A stretch of 54,316 nucleotides of DNA. Source: Willaertia magna. Its lineage: Eukaryota > Heterolobosea > Eutetramitea > Acrasida > Naegleriidae. How positions within the stretch are numbered: the first letter of the stretch is position 1; each line of letters begins with the position of its first letter. Location of the stretch: positions 1-54,316 of the forward strand of contig CADWAF010000324.1 of NCBI GenBank assembly GCA_902984215.1, given 5' to 3'. The notes beneath the pieces are model-generated. The model searched no databases, was not told the origin of the DNA, and saw only the letters and a list, made by a program, of their open reading frames with translations. The position numbers were made by a program, and so were the translations under genes. Shown in pieces: positions 41,183 through 52,550 of this stretch.

Positions 41183-44100
41183 ATGATTAAAAAAATGCAA
41201 GGTATAAGAACAATGCGTTACTGTAACAGAAGTAACATCTTACTGTTGCTTATGTTTCTCATTTGTTTATTGTGTTGTATTGCAGGTAAAGAGTCGTTAT
41301 TTGCGTTTGGTACTTATTCTTATGGTGAATATGGAATAAGTGACAATATTCCTATCATTCCATATCCATTGGATAAGCCTTTTCCTTTTCAGATTAAAGA
41401 CATAGCCATTGGTAATAATCATGTAATGTTTTTAACAACAGGTGGTGATGTGTATTCAAGTAAGTAATACGTTGTGATAAATCTCATACGAGATTAAATC
41501 ATTATTAGTTGGTTCAAATGACAAGGGACAGTTTGGAAATGGCGAAGTGACAGGAGCATTTAGTGGTATTCCATCAAAATTTCAAAACCCTCCAATTAAT
41601 GGAACTATAGTTGCTATTTCCACAATGATTTATAATTCATTTGTACTTACGAGCACAGGTGAGGTTTATGGATGTGGAGGAAATACTTATGGAGAAATTG
41701 GAAATGGTGGTTTTGGGATAGATATATCCATTCCAGTTAGAGTGTTTAGCAATCTTAATATTACTGAGATCCAGAGTGGTAACCAAATAACCACAGTATT
41801 AACTAATACAAAAGAGTTGTATTCTGTTGGAAGTAATATTAAGTTTCAGTTTGGTAACAACTCTTTATCTACCGCTCACGTACCAACTAAAGCATCTTTA
41901 GACCCAGTTAATAGGTATAAAGTTTGTGATAGTTACACTATTGCTGAAACTGAAAACAACAAGTTCTATATCTTTGGTACATTTGCTTCTAATCTATACC
42001 AAATTCCAACATCAATAACTGGATTAGATGGCTTAAATATCACAGATTTTAGGTGTGGTGGTACAAATAGAGTGTTTTTTTTAACAGTCTCAGGTGAGAT
42101 TTATTATTTATTTTCATCATTGACAGCAACTAAGAGAAACGATTTAAATGGGAAAGTTGTAAGATTATTAACAGATAACTTTAAAATATTAACAGAAGAC
42201 GATTTGCTTTATAGAATTGATACAACCCCAGCCACACCTATTAGCTTAAAGTTTATTAAATCAAATACTAGAATTGAAAAGATATTTACCTCCAGACTAG
42301 CATCAAACATATTACAATACTACCTAACAAATGATACATCTCTTTACCTCTCTATCGCTGATTCATCTAATAATAGACTTGGTTTTTCTGGTACAAGCTT
42401 TGGATTTTATCCCTTAAATATTACTGCATATCACCCTTACTCACCTTATAGCATAATTAAAGCATCCAAAATAATTTCAGCTAATGTATTTGTATCAAAT
42501 AGCAATACAGTATATACAACAGGCTCAAACGAGAATTCACTTCTTGGTACTGGAATTCCATCAACTAATTTGAAATTTGCTTATTCACCTATTAATGTCA
42601 GTAATGATACTTTCAAAGAAAAAGAAATTAAAGATGTTTCTATGGGAGGTTATCATACTTTAATTTTGACTAGAAATGGAGAGGTATATGCATTTGGAGA
42701 TAATAGAGATGGTGCTTTTTGTAATGGAGGAACACAAACAGATCAAACAATCCAAAGAATTGTACCATCCTTAAACGTTTCCGCTATTTCAGCTGGTTTT
42801 GGATATTCATTATTTTTAACTAATACTGGAGAAGTATATTCATGTGGAAGAGGAGCGAGTGGTCAACTTGGAAATGGAATAGCAGCAGATAATTCTACTT
42901 TAACAAAAGTTTTAAACTTGGATGGTAAAAATATTTCTTCAATACATGCTGGAAACCTTGATTCATTCGTGCTCACAACAGAAGGAGAAGTGTATGGTTT
43001 TGGTTATAATTATCAGAACATGATTGGCGCAAAGTCATCAGTGCCAGTAAAAGTTACAATTGCTGGCAATCCTAAAATTGTAAAGATTTCACATTCTACA
43101 AATAATGCAGCGTTTTTGACAGATACAGGTGTAGTGAAAATCAAAGGATCAGTATCGTTGTTGTTTAATTTCGCCATAAACGGAAAATATATAAAAGATA
43201 TTGCAGTCAGTAATATTCAATTTTATTTCATAACAGATAATGGAGAGCTTTATTCTACTGGAACTAATAATGTTGGAGAGCTGGGGTTAGGACTTGTGTC
43301 TGCAGGTTTTGGAGGAACATATAGAATACCTCTATATTATAAAGCTATTAGTGTTTCGCCTGGACAAAGTCATGTAGTTGTAAAGGTATCAGATTCAGAA
43401 CCATTATGTGATGGAGTTGATAATTGTTCAGGTAAGGGAGAATGTGTTGGACCAAATGAATGTAAATGTAATAATGGTTGGCAAGGATCTGCAAAGTGTG
43501 ATGTTTTGTCCTGTGAAACCTTAGATAATTGTTCTCAACATGGTGCTTGTGTTGGTCCAAATACTTGTGAATGTCATCCTGGTTGGAAAGGATCAAATAA
43601 TTGCAGTATTTATTCTTGTGAAAGTATCAATAATTGTTACCACAATGGTTTATGTATTGGACCAAATGAATGTCAGTGCAATACCAATTGGTTTGGAGAT
43701 AGTTGTTCTGTTCCATCATGTTTTGGAATATTGGCAAATGAATCCACAGTTTGCGAAGGTAAAGGAAAATGCATTGGTGTTAATAGCTGTCAATGCTTTG
43801 AAGGATATGGAGGAAACAATTGTTCTGTTCCCTCATGTTATGATGTTTCAGCTTTAGACAATAATGTTTGCAATGGTCATGGAAAATGTGTTGATTTCAA
43901 TAGTTGTGTTTGTAGTGATGGTTGGAAATCAAATAATTGTAGTATTCCAACTTGTGAAAATAGTGGAAATTGTAGCAATAATGGAATTTGTATCAGTCCT
44001 GACAAATGTCTTTGTAAAGAAAGATATGGCTCTTATGATTGTAAATATTACAAATTATTGAACTCAGACATTACAATTCATGGGAAATTGGAAGGTACAG

Positions 44101-46730
44101 AGAAAATTACAACATTTTCTATTTCAGTTGACCTTACGAGCAGTATTGTAAACACTTCTTCTATACTTTTCAATTATTATATTCCAAATGTATTTAATAA
44201 CAACAGTGAAAGTTCCAATTTTAATTTTAAAATACAAACCAAAGGAAGATATGAACTTACCATTACACTTTATGCAAAAGATAGAAGAGATTTTATTCAT
44301 GGAAATAAGACTGTTATTATTGATGTTTTGGAATTTAATAGTAATTCTATTGCAGATGATTTAAGTTTAAATGATTTAATTGATATTACAAAGAATAGTT
44401 ACTTTTTTAATAATCAAAATAAGACTCAAATTGTTAGTCAATTAGTCACACTTGTAACAAAAGAAAATGTTAAAAGTGTCGAACAAGGAAAGAAAGTGAT
44501 TCAAATTTATGAAAGTATGACGGAATATGCTGATATTCCAATTTCTGTTAATGTGACATCACAAATTAGTCAAATTTCAAATGTAATTTTACAATCAAAA
44601 AAGAATAATAATATTACTGATTCAGAAATCGATACAAGTGTTACTTCAATCATAAATGTTTTAGACAATATTTTGCAACAAACAACAAACAATGCCAACA
44701 AATCTGATATATCATCTTCAAAAGAAATTAAAAGAGATACAGAGCAAACTATACAAACATCATTTTCCTTATTGTCACTAAGTTCATCCATTGCAAACAA
44801 AAGAATTGAAGGAAAAGCAATGAATTTACTTTTCACTAGAGTGTCACCAACAACGCAGGAAACTTCATTGAATGTGACAAGTGGATATCAATTTATAATA
44901 CCAAATAATAATAACAACATTGGTTTAAGTTCAAATGAAAGTAATATCTCATATGGTGCTGTGAAGATAAGTGACAGTCTATTGTATCAAACATCAGAAA
45001 TTCAGCTTTCAAATGTTTTTCAATTAAAAACGTTTGTCAATGGCAGCTATATTCCTTTAAGAAATTTAGAAAAACCAATTTTTATTTCCTTTAAATTAGA
45101 AAAGCTTGCAATTACTTTTAATTCCTCAATTAGTTATAGTTGTAAATATTTTAATGAAAGTTTACAAGAATGGAGAAGTGATGGTTGTAAAAGTACTGGA
45201 ATTAATATTTTACGAGATAATTCCGTTGTCATGAATTGTGAATGTGACCACACCACAAGTTTTCTTACTTTCTTAGAGTTTAGTTCCAAATCAAACGAAA
45301 CATCAATAGCACAAATAATTTTATCAAGTATCTATTTAGCAATCATTATTGTCATATTTATTGGATTATTAATATTTAGAAACGAACCAATTGTAAAATC
45401 AAGGTTTTTAACACCATTCATTGGATTGACAGCAATTTTTGTTGATAATTTATTTTCTGGAATAATTTCAAATGCAATCTTTCAACAAACAAAGATATCT
45501 ACAACAATTTCTACAGTAGATATTCTTGGTAATGTTGCTGTTATAATTTCAACAATGATGACGCTTATTGCGATTGGAACTTATTTTATAGAAACAATTA
45601 GATATTTATTAGTTAGATATTTATACGAATTACTGAATGAAAATCCAAAAATTGAAAGAAAACCTTTATTGAAAATATTTACTTCCAAATTAATTTATAT
45701 AACTTTATGTTTATTTATTGGAATTCCAGTCATTATTTATTTTGTTTTATTTGTTCTTTTAAGAAGATTTGACAAAATTTCAGCATTTACCTTTTCAAGT
45801 ATTACTTCAATTACCTATTTTGTTTTAATAATTATATTTTCAATTACTATTTTATCCATTTATATCTTTGATATTTATTTTACTAAAAAATATAAACAAT
45901 ACACAAATGAATTACTTGAAATGATAAATAAGAGAGTTGATAATAATAATAATTCAACTGATAATAGTAAGAAAAAGAAAATAATATCCAATAAGAATTA
46001 CCAAAATGTGTTAAAAAACTTTTTTGTTTACAATGACACTTTACTTTTCCGTTCAGAAGCATGTATTTTCTTATTTGGTTTAATATTCTTTATAATTTCA
46101 TTTTGTATTGGATTTTCGCTATTGGCAAAAGAAAATCAAAAAGAACAACAACAATTATCTGAAGTGATTTTGGCATTTGATTTGATAAGAACAATTTTAT
46201 GGATTGCTCTATTTGGTGGATACATTGTTTGTGTTTTAATTTATAAAAGGTGTAAAGCTTTCCTTCTTAAGAAAGATAAAAAATTATCACGTGACGAGAA
46301 GAAGAATAACGAAGAAAATAATGAAGAAGAACTTGGTGTTATTTTAAAACAACCAGAAATATTTTCATTATTTAAGCAATATGCCAAACAAGAATTTTCA
46401 TTAGAAAATATTTATGCATTTGTGGATTTAGAATATATTAAAGAATTGAGAGATAATAAAAATCAATTAGATACTATTTGGAATGAATTGGAAAGATTTA
46501 AAATTAAATATTTAGAAAGTAATGCAAATATGGAATTAAATGTATCATATGATTTAAAGAAAAGTGTAAATATTTGTTTAAAGGAAAGAAAAGATTTAAA
46601 TGATTTAATTGAAGAAATTGAAAAATCGTTAATTATTAATTTAGGAGATACTTATTCAAGATTTATTGAAACTGATGAATATTTATTAATTGAACGAACA
46701 AGAGAGTTGAAAGAACAACTTACAAAATAA
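41183..46730 (+). CDS. RCC1 / EGF / GPS / seven-transmembrane / RGS receptor
   Basis: Two exons, 41183-41459 and 41509-46730 (49-nt GTAAGT...TAG intron), 1832 residues. Signal peptide: ILLLLMFLICLLCCIAGKES. RCC1 propeller repeats run from about 35 to 715 (LFAFGTYSYGEYG, VYSIGSNDKGQFGNG, VYSCGRGASGQLGNG). Six EGF-like repeats lie at about 723-940 (NCSQHGACVGPNTCECHPGW). After a stalk comes a GPS-like motif at about 1334 (NCECDHTTSF), then seven hydrophobic helices at about 1357-1678. The cytoplasmic RGS domain is at about 1701-1823 (YAKQEFSLENIYAFVDLEYI, ending INLGDTYSRFIETDEYLLIE). It reads as an adhesion-GPCR-like receptor carrying its own G-alpha GTPase activator. A decayed relative lies at 49022-51590. 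Confidence 0.9.
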
Positions 46731-47033
46731 AGAAGTTTTTATTTCTTAACGGTATCATGTTAATTCAGGAAATATTTAAAAAACTATAATTTTATTGAAC
46801 TGTATTATATTGAATATTATAAATTATTATAAAATTTGCTTATAAGAAATATATAATTATTATTTATAATAATATTATTACTATTCTTTAAACTACAAAA
46901 GATGGTACGTAATAATAAAAACAATAATTTTTTAATAAAACTATAAAAGATAGTTGTAAAGTAATGTTTGAATTAAATTGACACTTGTTCTAAAGTTTCT
47001 CTGTTGTTGTTATAATATTTTGAACAAATAAAA
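46731..47033. other. Intergenic region with an LRR tail remnant
   Basis: About 300 bases. At about 46973-47003 the minus strand encodes RETLEQVSI and a stop, matching the C-terminus GETLEQIISQMSV of the adjacent LRR pseudogene, so a second LRR gene end was probably once here. Nothing else is visible. Confidence 0.45.
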
Positions 47034-48795
47034 CTAAACTGACATTTGTGAGATGATTTGTTCTAAAGTTTCTCCCTTTCTAATTCTTTCCTTTAATTCT
47101 TCAATTTTTTTCTTATTTTCAAACTCTTTATGTAAATAAGTACCTCTTAATTTATCCATATTTAATAAATATTTTCCTTTTTGTATTAATTGTGAACTAT
47201 TACAAATATATAAATTATTTAAGTTAATTAATTTTTCTAAACCATCTTCTTTCAAAGTGCTATTATAATATATTGATAATTCTTTTAAATTAATTAAATG
47301 GTCAAAACATTTTTCTGTTAAATTTGGACATTCTGTAATACTTAATTGTTGTAAATTAGGTAAATTTTGTAAATGACTATCAATCATATTGTTTGAATTA
47401 ATATTTAAAGAGGTTAAATTTGGTAACTTTAATAAGCAAGTTCCAATAATTTTATCACAATTTTCTAATTTTAATTTTTGTAAATTTTTTAAATTAATTA
47501 AATATTTATCTTTTAAATAATCAATACCCGCAACAAATAACTCTTTTAAATTTGTTAAATTTAATAAAAATTCTCCAATAATATAAGAACAATAATAAAT
47601 ATTTAATTTTTGTAAACTTGTTAAATTATTTAAATATTTATCAGAAATATTTAAATTTCTAAGATTTAAATCTTTTAATTTTTGTAAATATTGTAAAAAA
47701 TCACCATTTAAATTTGGACAATCATAAATACTTAAATTTTTTAAATTTTTTAAATTCTTAAAATATTCATCTTTTAAATCTTCATTACAACCAATATTTA
47801 AATCTTCCAAGTTATTTAAATACAATAAACATTCACCTGTCGTTTCATTACCCAAAATTAAGTTCTTTTAAATTTTTTAAATTCTTAAAATATTCATCTT
47901 TTACATTTGTAGTTTGAACCTTTAATATTTCTAAATTTATTAAATTTAATAAACATTTTCCTGTAAAATTTTTACAATTTTTAACATTTAATTAATGTTA
48001 AGTTTATTAAATTTTTAAAACAATTTTCAGATAAAATATTTCCTGAAATATTTAATTTTTTTAATTTTGTTAAACCTTTAAAATCTTCTTCATAAATATC
48101 TTTTAAAAAGATTGATAATTTTTTTAAATTTTTTAAATTTTTTAAAAAATTTGAACTATATTTGGGTTCAGAATTGTAAATAGTTAAATTTTTTAAATTA
48201 ATTAAATTTGAAATATTTTTTGTAAAGTCATTACTTTTAAAAGAAAATTGAATATCTAATTCACTTAAATTTTTAAAGTTTTGTAAACATTCATATGATA
48301 ATCCATTACAACCTGTTTTAATGTTTGTAAATTATTTAAATAATTTAAACAATTATCGTTGACTATACAAGTATCGAATTCTAAAGCAGTTAATTGTTTT
48401 TGTAAATTAATTAAAGTATTTTGTTGTAAAGCACTAATATCAATATGTAATTTTTTTAACGATAAATTTGGAAAAATAAAATTTTCTGGTATTCTTTGAA
48501 TTTCCAAATAATTTAAATATTTAAATTTATTTAATAAATTAAAATTATTAATTTCTTTTCTTTCTGTTTGTGTAATATTTAAATTTTGTAATTGAAATAA
48601 ATATGGCGGTAATTTTTCGTTTAAACAAAGAATCACTTCTTTTTTAAAAATGTTATTTCTTAAAACGGTCTGGCTATTATTTAAAATATTATTGTAAACA
48701 AATTTATTGATCTGAAATAAATGAATAAAATCTTTTACATTATCTAAATATTCCGCAATGATTGAAAGAATATCTACTGTTAAGAAATGTTCCAT
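47034..48795 (-). pseudogene. F-box/LRR pseudogene with frameshifts
   Basis: The ATG at 48795 starts MEHFLTVDILSIIAEYLDNV and the family F-box, and the C-terminus ends LEQIISQMSV. At least three frame breaks are present: near 48,315 (after YLNNLQTLK), near 48,000 (before NCKNFTGKCLL) and near 47,855 (between KELNFG and ETTGECLL). Between 48,300 and 48,010 the leucine-rich repeats continue without stops in a frame that lacks an ATG. Overall it is collinear with the 589-residue gene at 32361-34130. Decay appears recent because each segment remains well readable. Confidence 0.88.
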
Positions 48796-49021
48796 TTTTT
48801 TTAATTTATCATTCAAGTTTTTTTACGCTTTGTTATAAAGAACAACAAGGGAGAACTTTGTGACAGGGACTTTACAATGTGTTCCACTGAAAATTAACGA
48901 GTAGATTTTATGAGTGTCTGGAAAGTATATTTGAGGATAACAGTAAATACTTTTATTATTATACCTAGCATTTAAGATAAAATATTTCACACTTAAGTTT
49001 GATGATATTAATTAATTCCCT

Positions 49022-49508
49022 TTAAACTATGTGATGCTCTTTTTGTAAAGTCAAAAAGTCCATTAATTGTCTATATTCACTGGTTTTTTCTAGTCGTTTG
49101 CAAATATCTCCAATATTTAACATCAAATCAGTTTTCAATATATCATATAACTGATTAAATGTCACATTTCGATTCTCTGAAATTACATTTAAAATTCAAT
49201 TTTAATTTTAGATGGAAAATTAACTTCATATTTTGAATAAGACTGAATACAATCTTTATGTTTTGTTTTTAAAATCATTAACTGATCATGTATTTTCTAA
49301 TTGTTTTAACATTTAAAATTATTTCAATAATCATGCAAATAGTTCCTAAAACAACGTTAACTAAAACGCATAAAGCGAAAACCTAAATTGCTTGAGTTTT
49401 TATATTTTAAAGTAAATGTTATAATCATTGTAACTGCAAACCAAAAAACGGCATACACAAGTGTGAAAATTATTGTAATAACTATACCTAAACCTTTACT
49501 ATAGAAAA
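49022..49508 (-). pseudogene. 7TM-RGS receptor pseudogene, 3' part
   Basis: Translating the minus strand piecewise gives a hydrophobic helix GIVITIIFTLVYAVFWFAVT, a second helix (CVLVNVVLGTICMIIEIILN) in a shifted frame, then LKTKHKDCIQSYSKYEVNF and LKTDLMLNIGDICKRLEKTS ending at a TAA. These align in order with TM4, TM5 and the RGS C-terminus of the receptor at 41183-46730 (RGS tail IINLGDTYSRFIETDEY). TM6 and TM7 are missing and several frameshifts and stops are present. The 5' continuation is at 51444-51590, on the far side of the integrase element. Confidence 0.75.
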
Positions 49509-49662
49509 GCTAAAATTTTTCTTGAAATCGTTTAGGCAAATTTTTTTTTTTACAAAACTATCCTAGGCGACAGTTAACTAAACAAAATTTCTGCCTGAAT
49601 ATTAAAATAATAAAATTATAATTCACAATTAATGTTGAATAAAAAAACTCTTTGTTTACACA

Positions 49663-51329
49663 ATGAATTCTTCAAAATACATTAATTTTTTATTTTCTAA
49701 TAACTGTTCTTTTCAACAACTACCTCTTATTGAACAAATAAGAGAGATTTTTCTTAAAAGTAAAGAAATAACTATTAATAATGGATGCTAGAGAAAGCAT
49801 TTAAAAGATTTATATAATAATAGCAAATTAAAAAATGGCAATTTATATACTAAAGTTGGAAAAATTATTATTAAATAAGAATTACTTAAAATTAATGAAG
49901 AAGAACAGAAGAAAATTGAAAATAATATTATTTCCTCAATTAAAAACAAACATTTCAAAGAAACTCAAGAAAGAAAATATAATTGGTTATTAGTTCCAAT
50001 AAAAGAATAAAAACTTTTAACTTTAAAAAAAGATCATAGATTTGAATATCAATATATATAAGATAAGATGATGGCTAAATTAAATATAAGAAATTGGTAT
50101 TTTATTAATAAAAAGTTGGCTGTTAATTATTTTTTAAAATATTATAAACAATATGAAAGTAATAAAAACCAAACTAATTATTCTACATTAAAATACCTTT
50201 TGAAACAATAATATCTAAAAGAATTTGTAGAACTTTGTTTGTTGATTGTTTTGATATGGTAAAAATATATTAGTTTGGTCATGTATTATGTATTGTTGAT
50301 TTATTTTCAAAATTTGTAAAGACTTTTCTTTTAACTGCAAAAACTGAAGAGAAGATAGTAGTAGGTATTTCAAAAGTGGTTGATGATTTATTATTAAAAG
50401 GATATAGTATTAAAAGAATAAAGATGAAAATAGATAATGGGTCAAAATTTAATAATAGTTTATTAAAGAAGTTTGTAGAAAAGAATAATTTATAGTTAGT
50501 TTATGAAACACTAAATGTTTCACAAAGTTAAAGTTTTGTTGAATATATTAACAAAACTTTAAAATAAACTTTTAAAAATTATATTACTTTTAACGATTTA
50601 TCAAACTGGTTAGAAGTATTGTTAAAAGTAGTTGAAATTTATAATACAACTTATTATTCAACTATTAAGAATGTTCTTTATGATGTTATTGAAATTTTTG
50701 TTAATAGAAGAAAAAGAATTGAACATTTAGTAAAATTAAAATTATTAAAAGATACTATTATTAATAACATTAAAAAGAGAGGAAAACAGAATAATAATAA
50801 TATTTTAAATAATGAAAGTAATTTTATTGTTGGTACAGTTGTTAGAATAAAGAGATTTCCAACAATTAGATAAGCAAATATAATAGAAGATCTAGAATAG
50901 TCTAAAAAGGTTACTATAGTAGAAGTAAATGGAAATAATATTTATGATATTAAATGGAGTGAAACAAAGAGGTAGTGTTTAACTGAAAAAGTTAGTACAA
51001 TTATAAAAAATGTATATCAAAGTTTTTTTAAGTTATATTACTTAAGAAATAATTCTATATTGAGAATTAACAATACAGAAAATACTGCTATTGAAGAAGA
51101 GGAGGATTTAATTGGAAATGTTGATGTTGATGTTGCAGATGTAAATGTTGCAGATGTTAATGTTGTAGATGTTAATGTTGCAGAGGTTGATGTTACAGAG
51201 ATTGTTGTTGCAGTCGAAAGCATTGTTAGTGTAAATGATTTTGAAGTAAAAACTACTTCAAACAACAATGATTATTCACCAACTAAATATAGAAAGAGAA
51301 GAAAAAGAAGATTAACAAGTTGTTTTTAA
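49663..51329 (+). pseudogene. DDE (rve-type) integrase with eleven in-frame TAA/TAG codons
   Basis: Reads from ATG 49663 (frame 1) and, after one shift near 50,180, in the frame of 50244 to TAA 51329. Core: FVDCFDM (Asp 50244), VDLFSKFV, KIDNGSKF (Asp 50433) and SFVEYINKTLK (Glu 50541). The second Asp and Glu are separated by 35 codons, the canonical spacing, counting the stops at 50493 and 50529. A C-terminal GTVVRIKRF...IYDIKWSE segment matches the small C-terminal domain of such integrases. In-frame TAG: 49789, 50271, 50493, 50898, 50973; TAA: 49876, 50008, 50059, 50529, 50565, 50871; no TGA. The TAA at 50529 replaces the conserved Gln before the G/S-x-V-E motif. It is either a gene written in a UAA/UAG=Gln code or a decayed gene. 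If read in that code the frame runs on to a TGA at 51432. Confidence 0.85.
51118..51200 (+). repeat. Imperfect tandem repeat in integrase C-terminus
   Basis: Units of about 18 nt (GTAAATGTTGCAGATGTT and variants) repeated about four to five times, encoding a DVDVADVNVADVNVVDVNVA pattern of alternating Asp/Asn-Val. It lies after the structured part of the integrase, before a Lys/Arg-rich end (KYRKRRKRRL). Confidence 0.7.
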
Positions 51330-51443
51330 ACTTTTTTTTATATAAACATCATTATTTAAATAAACTTACCTTTTTGTTTTGTGTCTGGGCTAAAATTTCT
51401 TCCTAACAATATTTTACTGGCAACATCAGGCTGAAATTTTAGC

Positions 51444-51590
51444 CTACTACATTTATTTGTTAATACCTTAATAAATTTGATTTGATTTCCACTAAATGAT
51501 TCAATAATTTTATAAATATTTCTTAAATAAACAACTCTAAATAAAGTTAATCCATAAACTCCAACAATTAAGGCAACCATTGTCACTTGA
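51444..51590 (-). pseudogene. 7TM-RGS receptor pseudogene, 5' part (TM3 and loop)
   Basis: The minus strand reads MVALIVGVYGLTLFRVVYLR and then NIYKIIESFSGNQIKFIKVL. This aligns with TM3 and the following loop of the receptor at 41183-46730 (MTLIAIGTYFIETIRYLLVR, LYELLNENPKIERKPLLKIF). The homology stops at the integrase element on one side and, on the other, near 51590, where another copy of the AAATTTTGCCT motif occurs. The earlier receptor domains are not found beyond that point. Confidence 0.7.
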
Positions 51591-52133
51591 AATTTTGCCT
51601 AAAAAGGGACGTCTATTTTTTTTTATAGCAAAATCAGCCTAGGCCAATTTTTTGGAAATAAAAAAACGGCTTAATGGGTATAGTATAGATTGAGGAGAAT
51701 TGGCAACTGAAAATATGATTGAAATTTATCATGCTTTATACAAGATTCTATATAGTATTTACCATTTGCAGTATTAATTTCAACTAATAGAAGTCATCTC
51801 CTTTCAAAATCATCTTCCCAACAAGAGATTATATCCATCTTGGATATACGATTAAGTAATTATTTAGTCTTAAGTTTGCTTAGAAAGTTAAAAATTTCAT
51901 CTTTAGTTTTAATAAAATAATTAATAGTATGTAATTAAAGGTTAGGGAATATATGTATTTATTAAAAAAATAAATAATTCGATTTCAGTCTATTATCTTA
52001 TTTTCATATTAATTAAAAGCAATCGTTAACTTCAAGCAAACATCTATCTTGATGTTAAATATCATTCAAAGCTTCTTAGTTAAATTCATGAGTAATAAAA
52101 ACAACACAACTCTTTACTCCATTATCAAAATCT
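51591..52133. other. Gene-poor AT-rich stretch
   Basis: About 540 bases. At 51616-51648 a T-tract followed by ...CAAAATCAGCCTAGGCCAA resembles 49541-49572 (T-tract ...CAAAACTATCCTAGGCGACA) in the same orientation. A short minus-strand coding-like piece (EINTANGKYYIESCIKHDKF) occurs near 51,720-51,790 but is bounded by stops. No gene is supported. Confidence 0.45.
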
Positions 52134-52549
52134 TTAATTCTTTCCGTATAAAATTGTAATGAATGTTACAATATCACTGTATAAAATTTGATTGGTAATT
52201 AAGGTATGATTATTATAAAAATAATGTCTGTTTGTATATGTACTATAACATTGATAATAATTTGTATCTATAAAGTTAAAACTTATAGTAAAATTATTAT
52301 TAATCCAGTTAATAAATTCTTGTTGACTTTTCCATTGTAAATATTGTTGTGTTGGCAATAATTTATTGTAAAGTATTTGTAATGGAATTGTATTATTTAA
52401 ATTATATATTTATGTTGAATTTATATTATTAAACTTAACTAGCAAATAATTTAAAAAATTTAATTGTTCTTGTGTTATAATCCCAAAATTACTTTTCGAA
52501 TAAACTAACATAAAATTAAAAGTTTCAGCATTATATGTATCTGGAATAA
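52134..52549 (-). pseudogene. Decayed copy of the binding-protein-like gene
   Basis: The minus strand reads IPDTYNAETFNFMLVYSKSN, EQLNFLNYLLVKFNN, a TAA at 52412-52410, then LNNTIPLQILYNKLLPTQQY, FINWINNNFTISFNFIDTNY and a stop. It aligns with the last about 125 residues of the intact gene at 30880-31908 (IPDSITYNFMLIYSKSD, LYNKLLPMQQQHLQW). The TAA replaces the CAA (Gln) at 31107-31105 of the intact copy. The N-terminal two thirds and signal peptide are absent; a 245-bp inverted-repeat insertion starts at the break. Confidence 0.85.
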
Positions 52550-52550
52550 A

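Larger units (their letters stand above)
49509..51443 (+). mobile_element. Integrase-encoding transposable element inside a receptor pseudogene
   Basis: About 1.94 kb. One DDE integrase reading frame fills most of it. The ends carry inverted GCTAAAATTT motifs (49509-49518 and, inverted, 51434-51443). The motif AAATTT(N0-2)GCCT/C recurs near both ends: 49531 minus, 49586 plus, 51389 minus, 51428-51446 as an 18-bp near-palindrome, and 51591 plus. Receptor sequence on both sides (TM3/loop on the right, TM4 onward on the left) supports an insertion. A single-gene, integrase-type transposon with short terminal repeats resembles Ginger-type DNA elements; a solo fragment of a Maverick/Polinton or Tlr-like element is also possible. 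Exact ends and target-site duplication are unresolved. Confidence 0.65.

Noticed and set aside
47034..47855. Stand-alone 273-residue LRR gene
   Set aside because: Upstream sequence in other frames continues the same LRR protein to an F-box start at 48795, so this is the 3' part of a frameshifted pseudogene.
50619..51329. Separate small plus-strand genes at 50619-50873 and 51060-51329
   Set aside because: They are stop-free pieces of the one integrase reading frame, in the same phase, separated by TAA/TAG codons.
49509..51443. LTR retrotransposon
   Set aside because: No reverse transcriptase, RNase H, protease or primer-binding site is visible in any frame; only an integrase is present, and the flanking direct repeats are short and weak.
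51356..51586. Independent 76-residue minus-strand gene
   Set aside because: Its first 47 or so residues match TM3 and the next loop of the receptor at 41183-46730; the rest reads through the element end, so it is a pseudogene piece.
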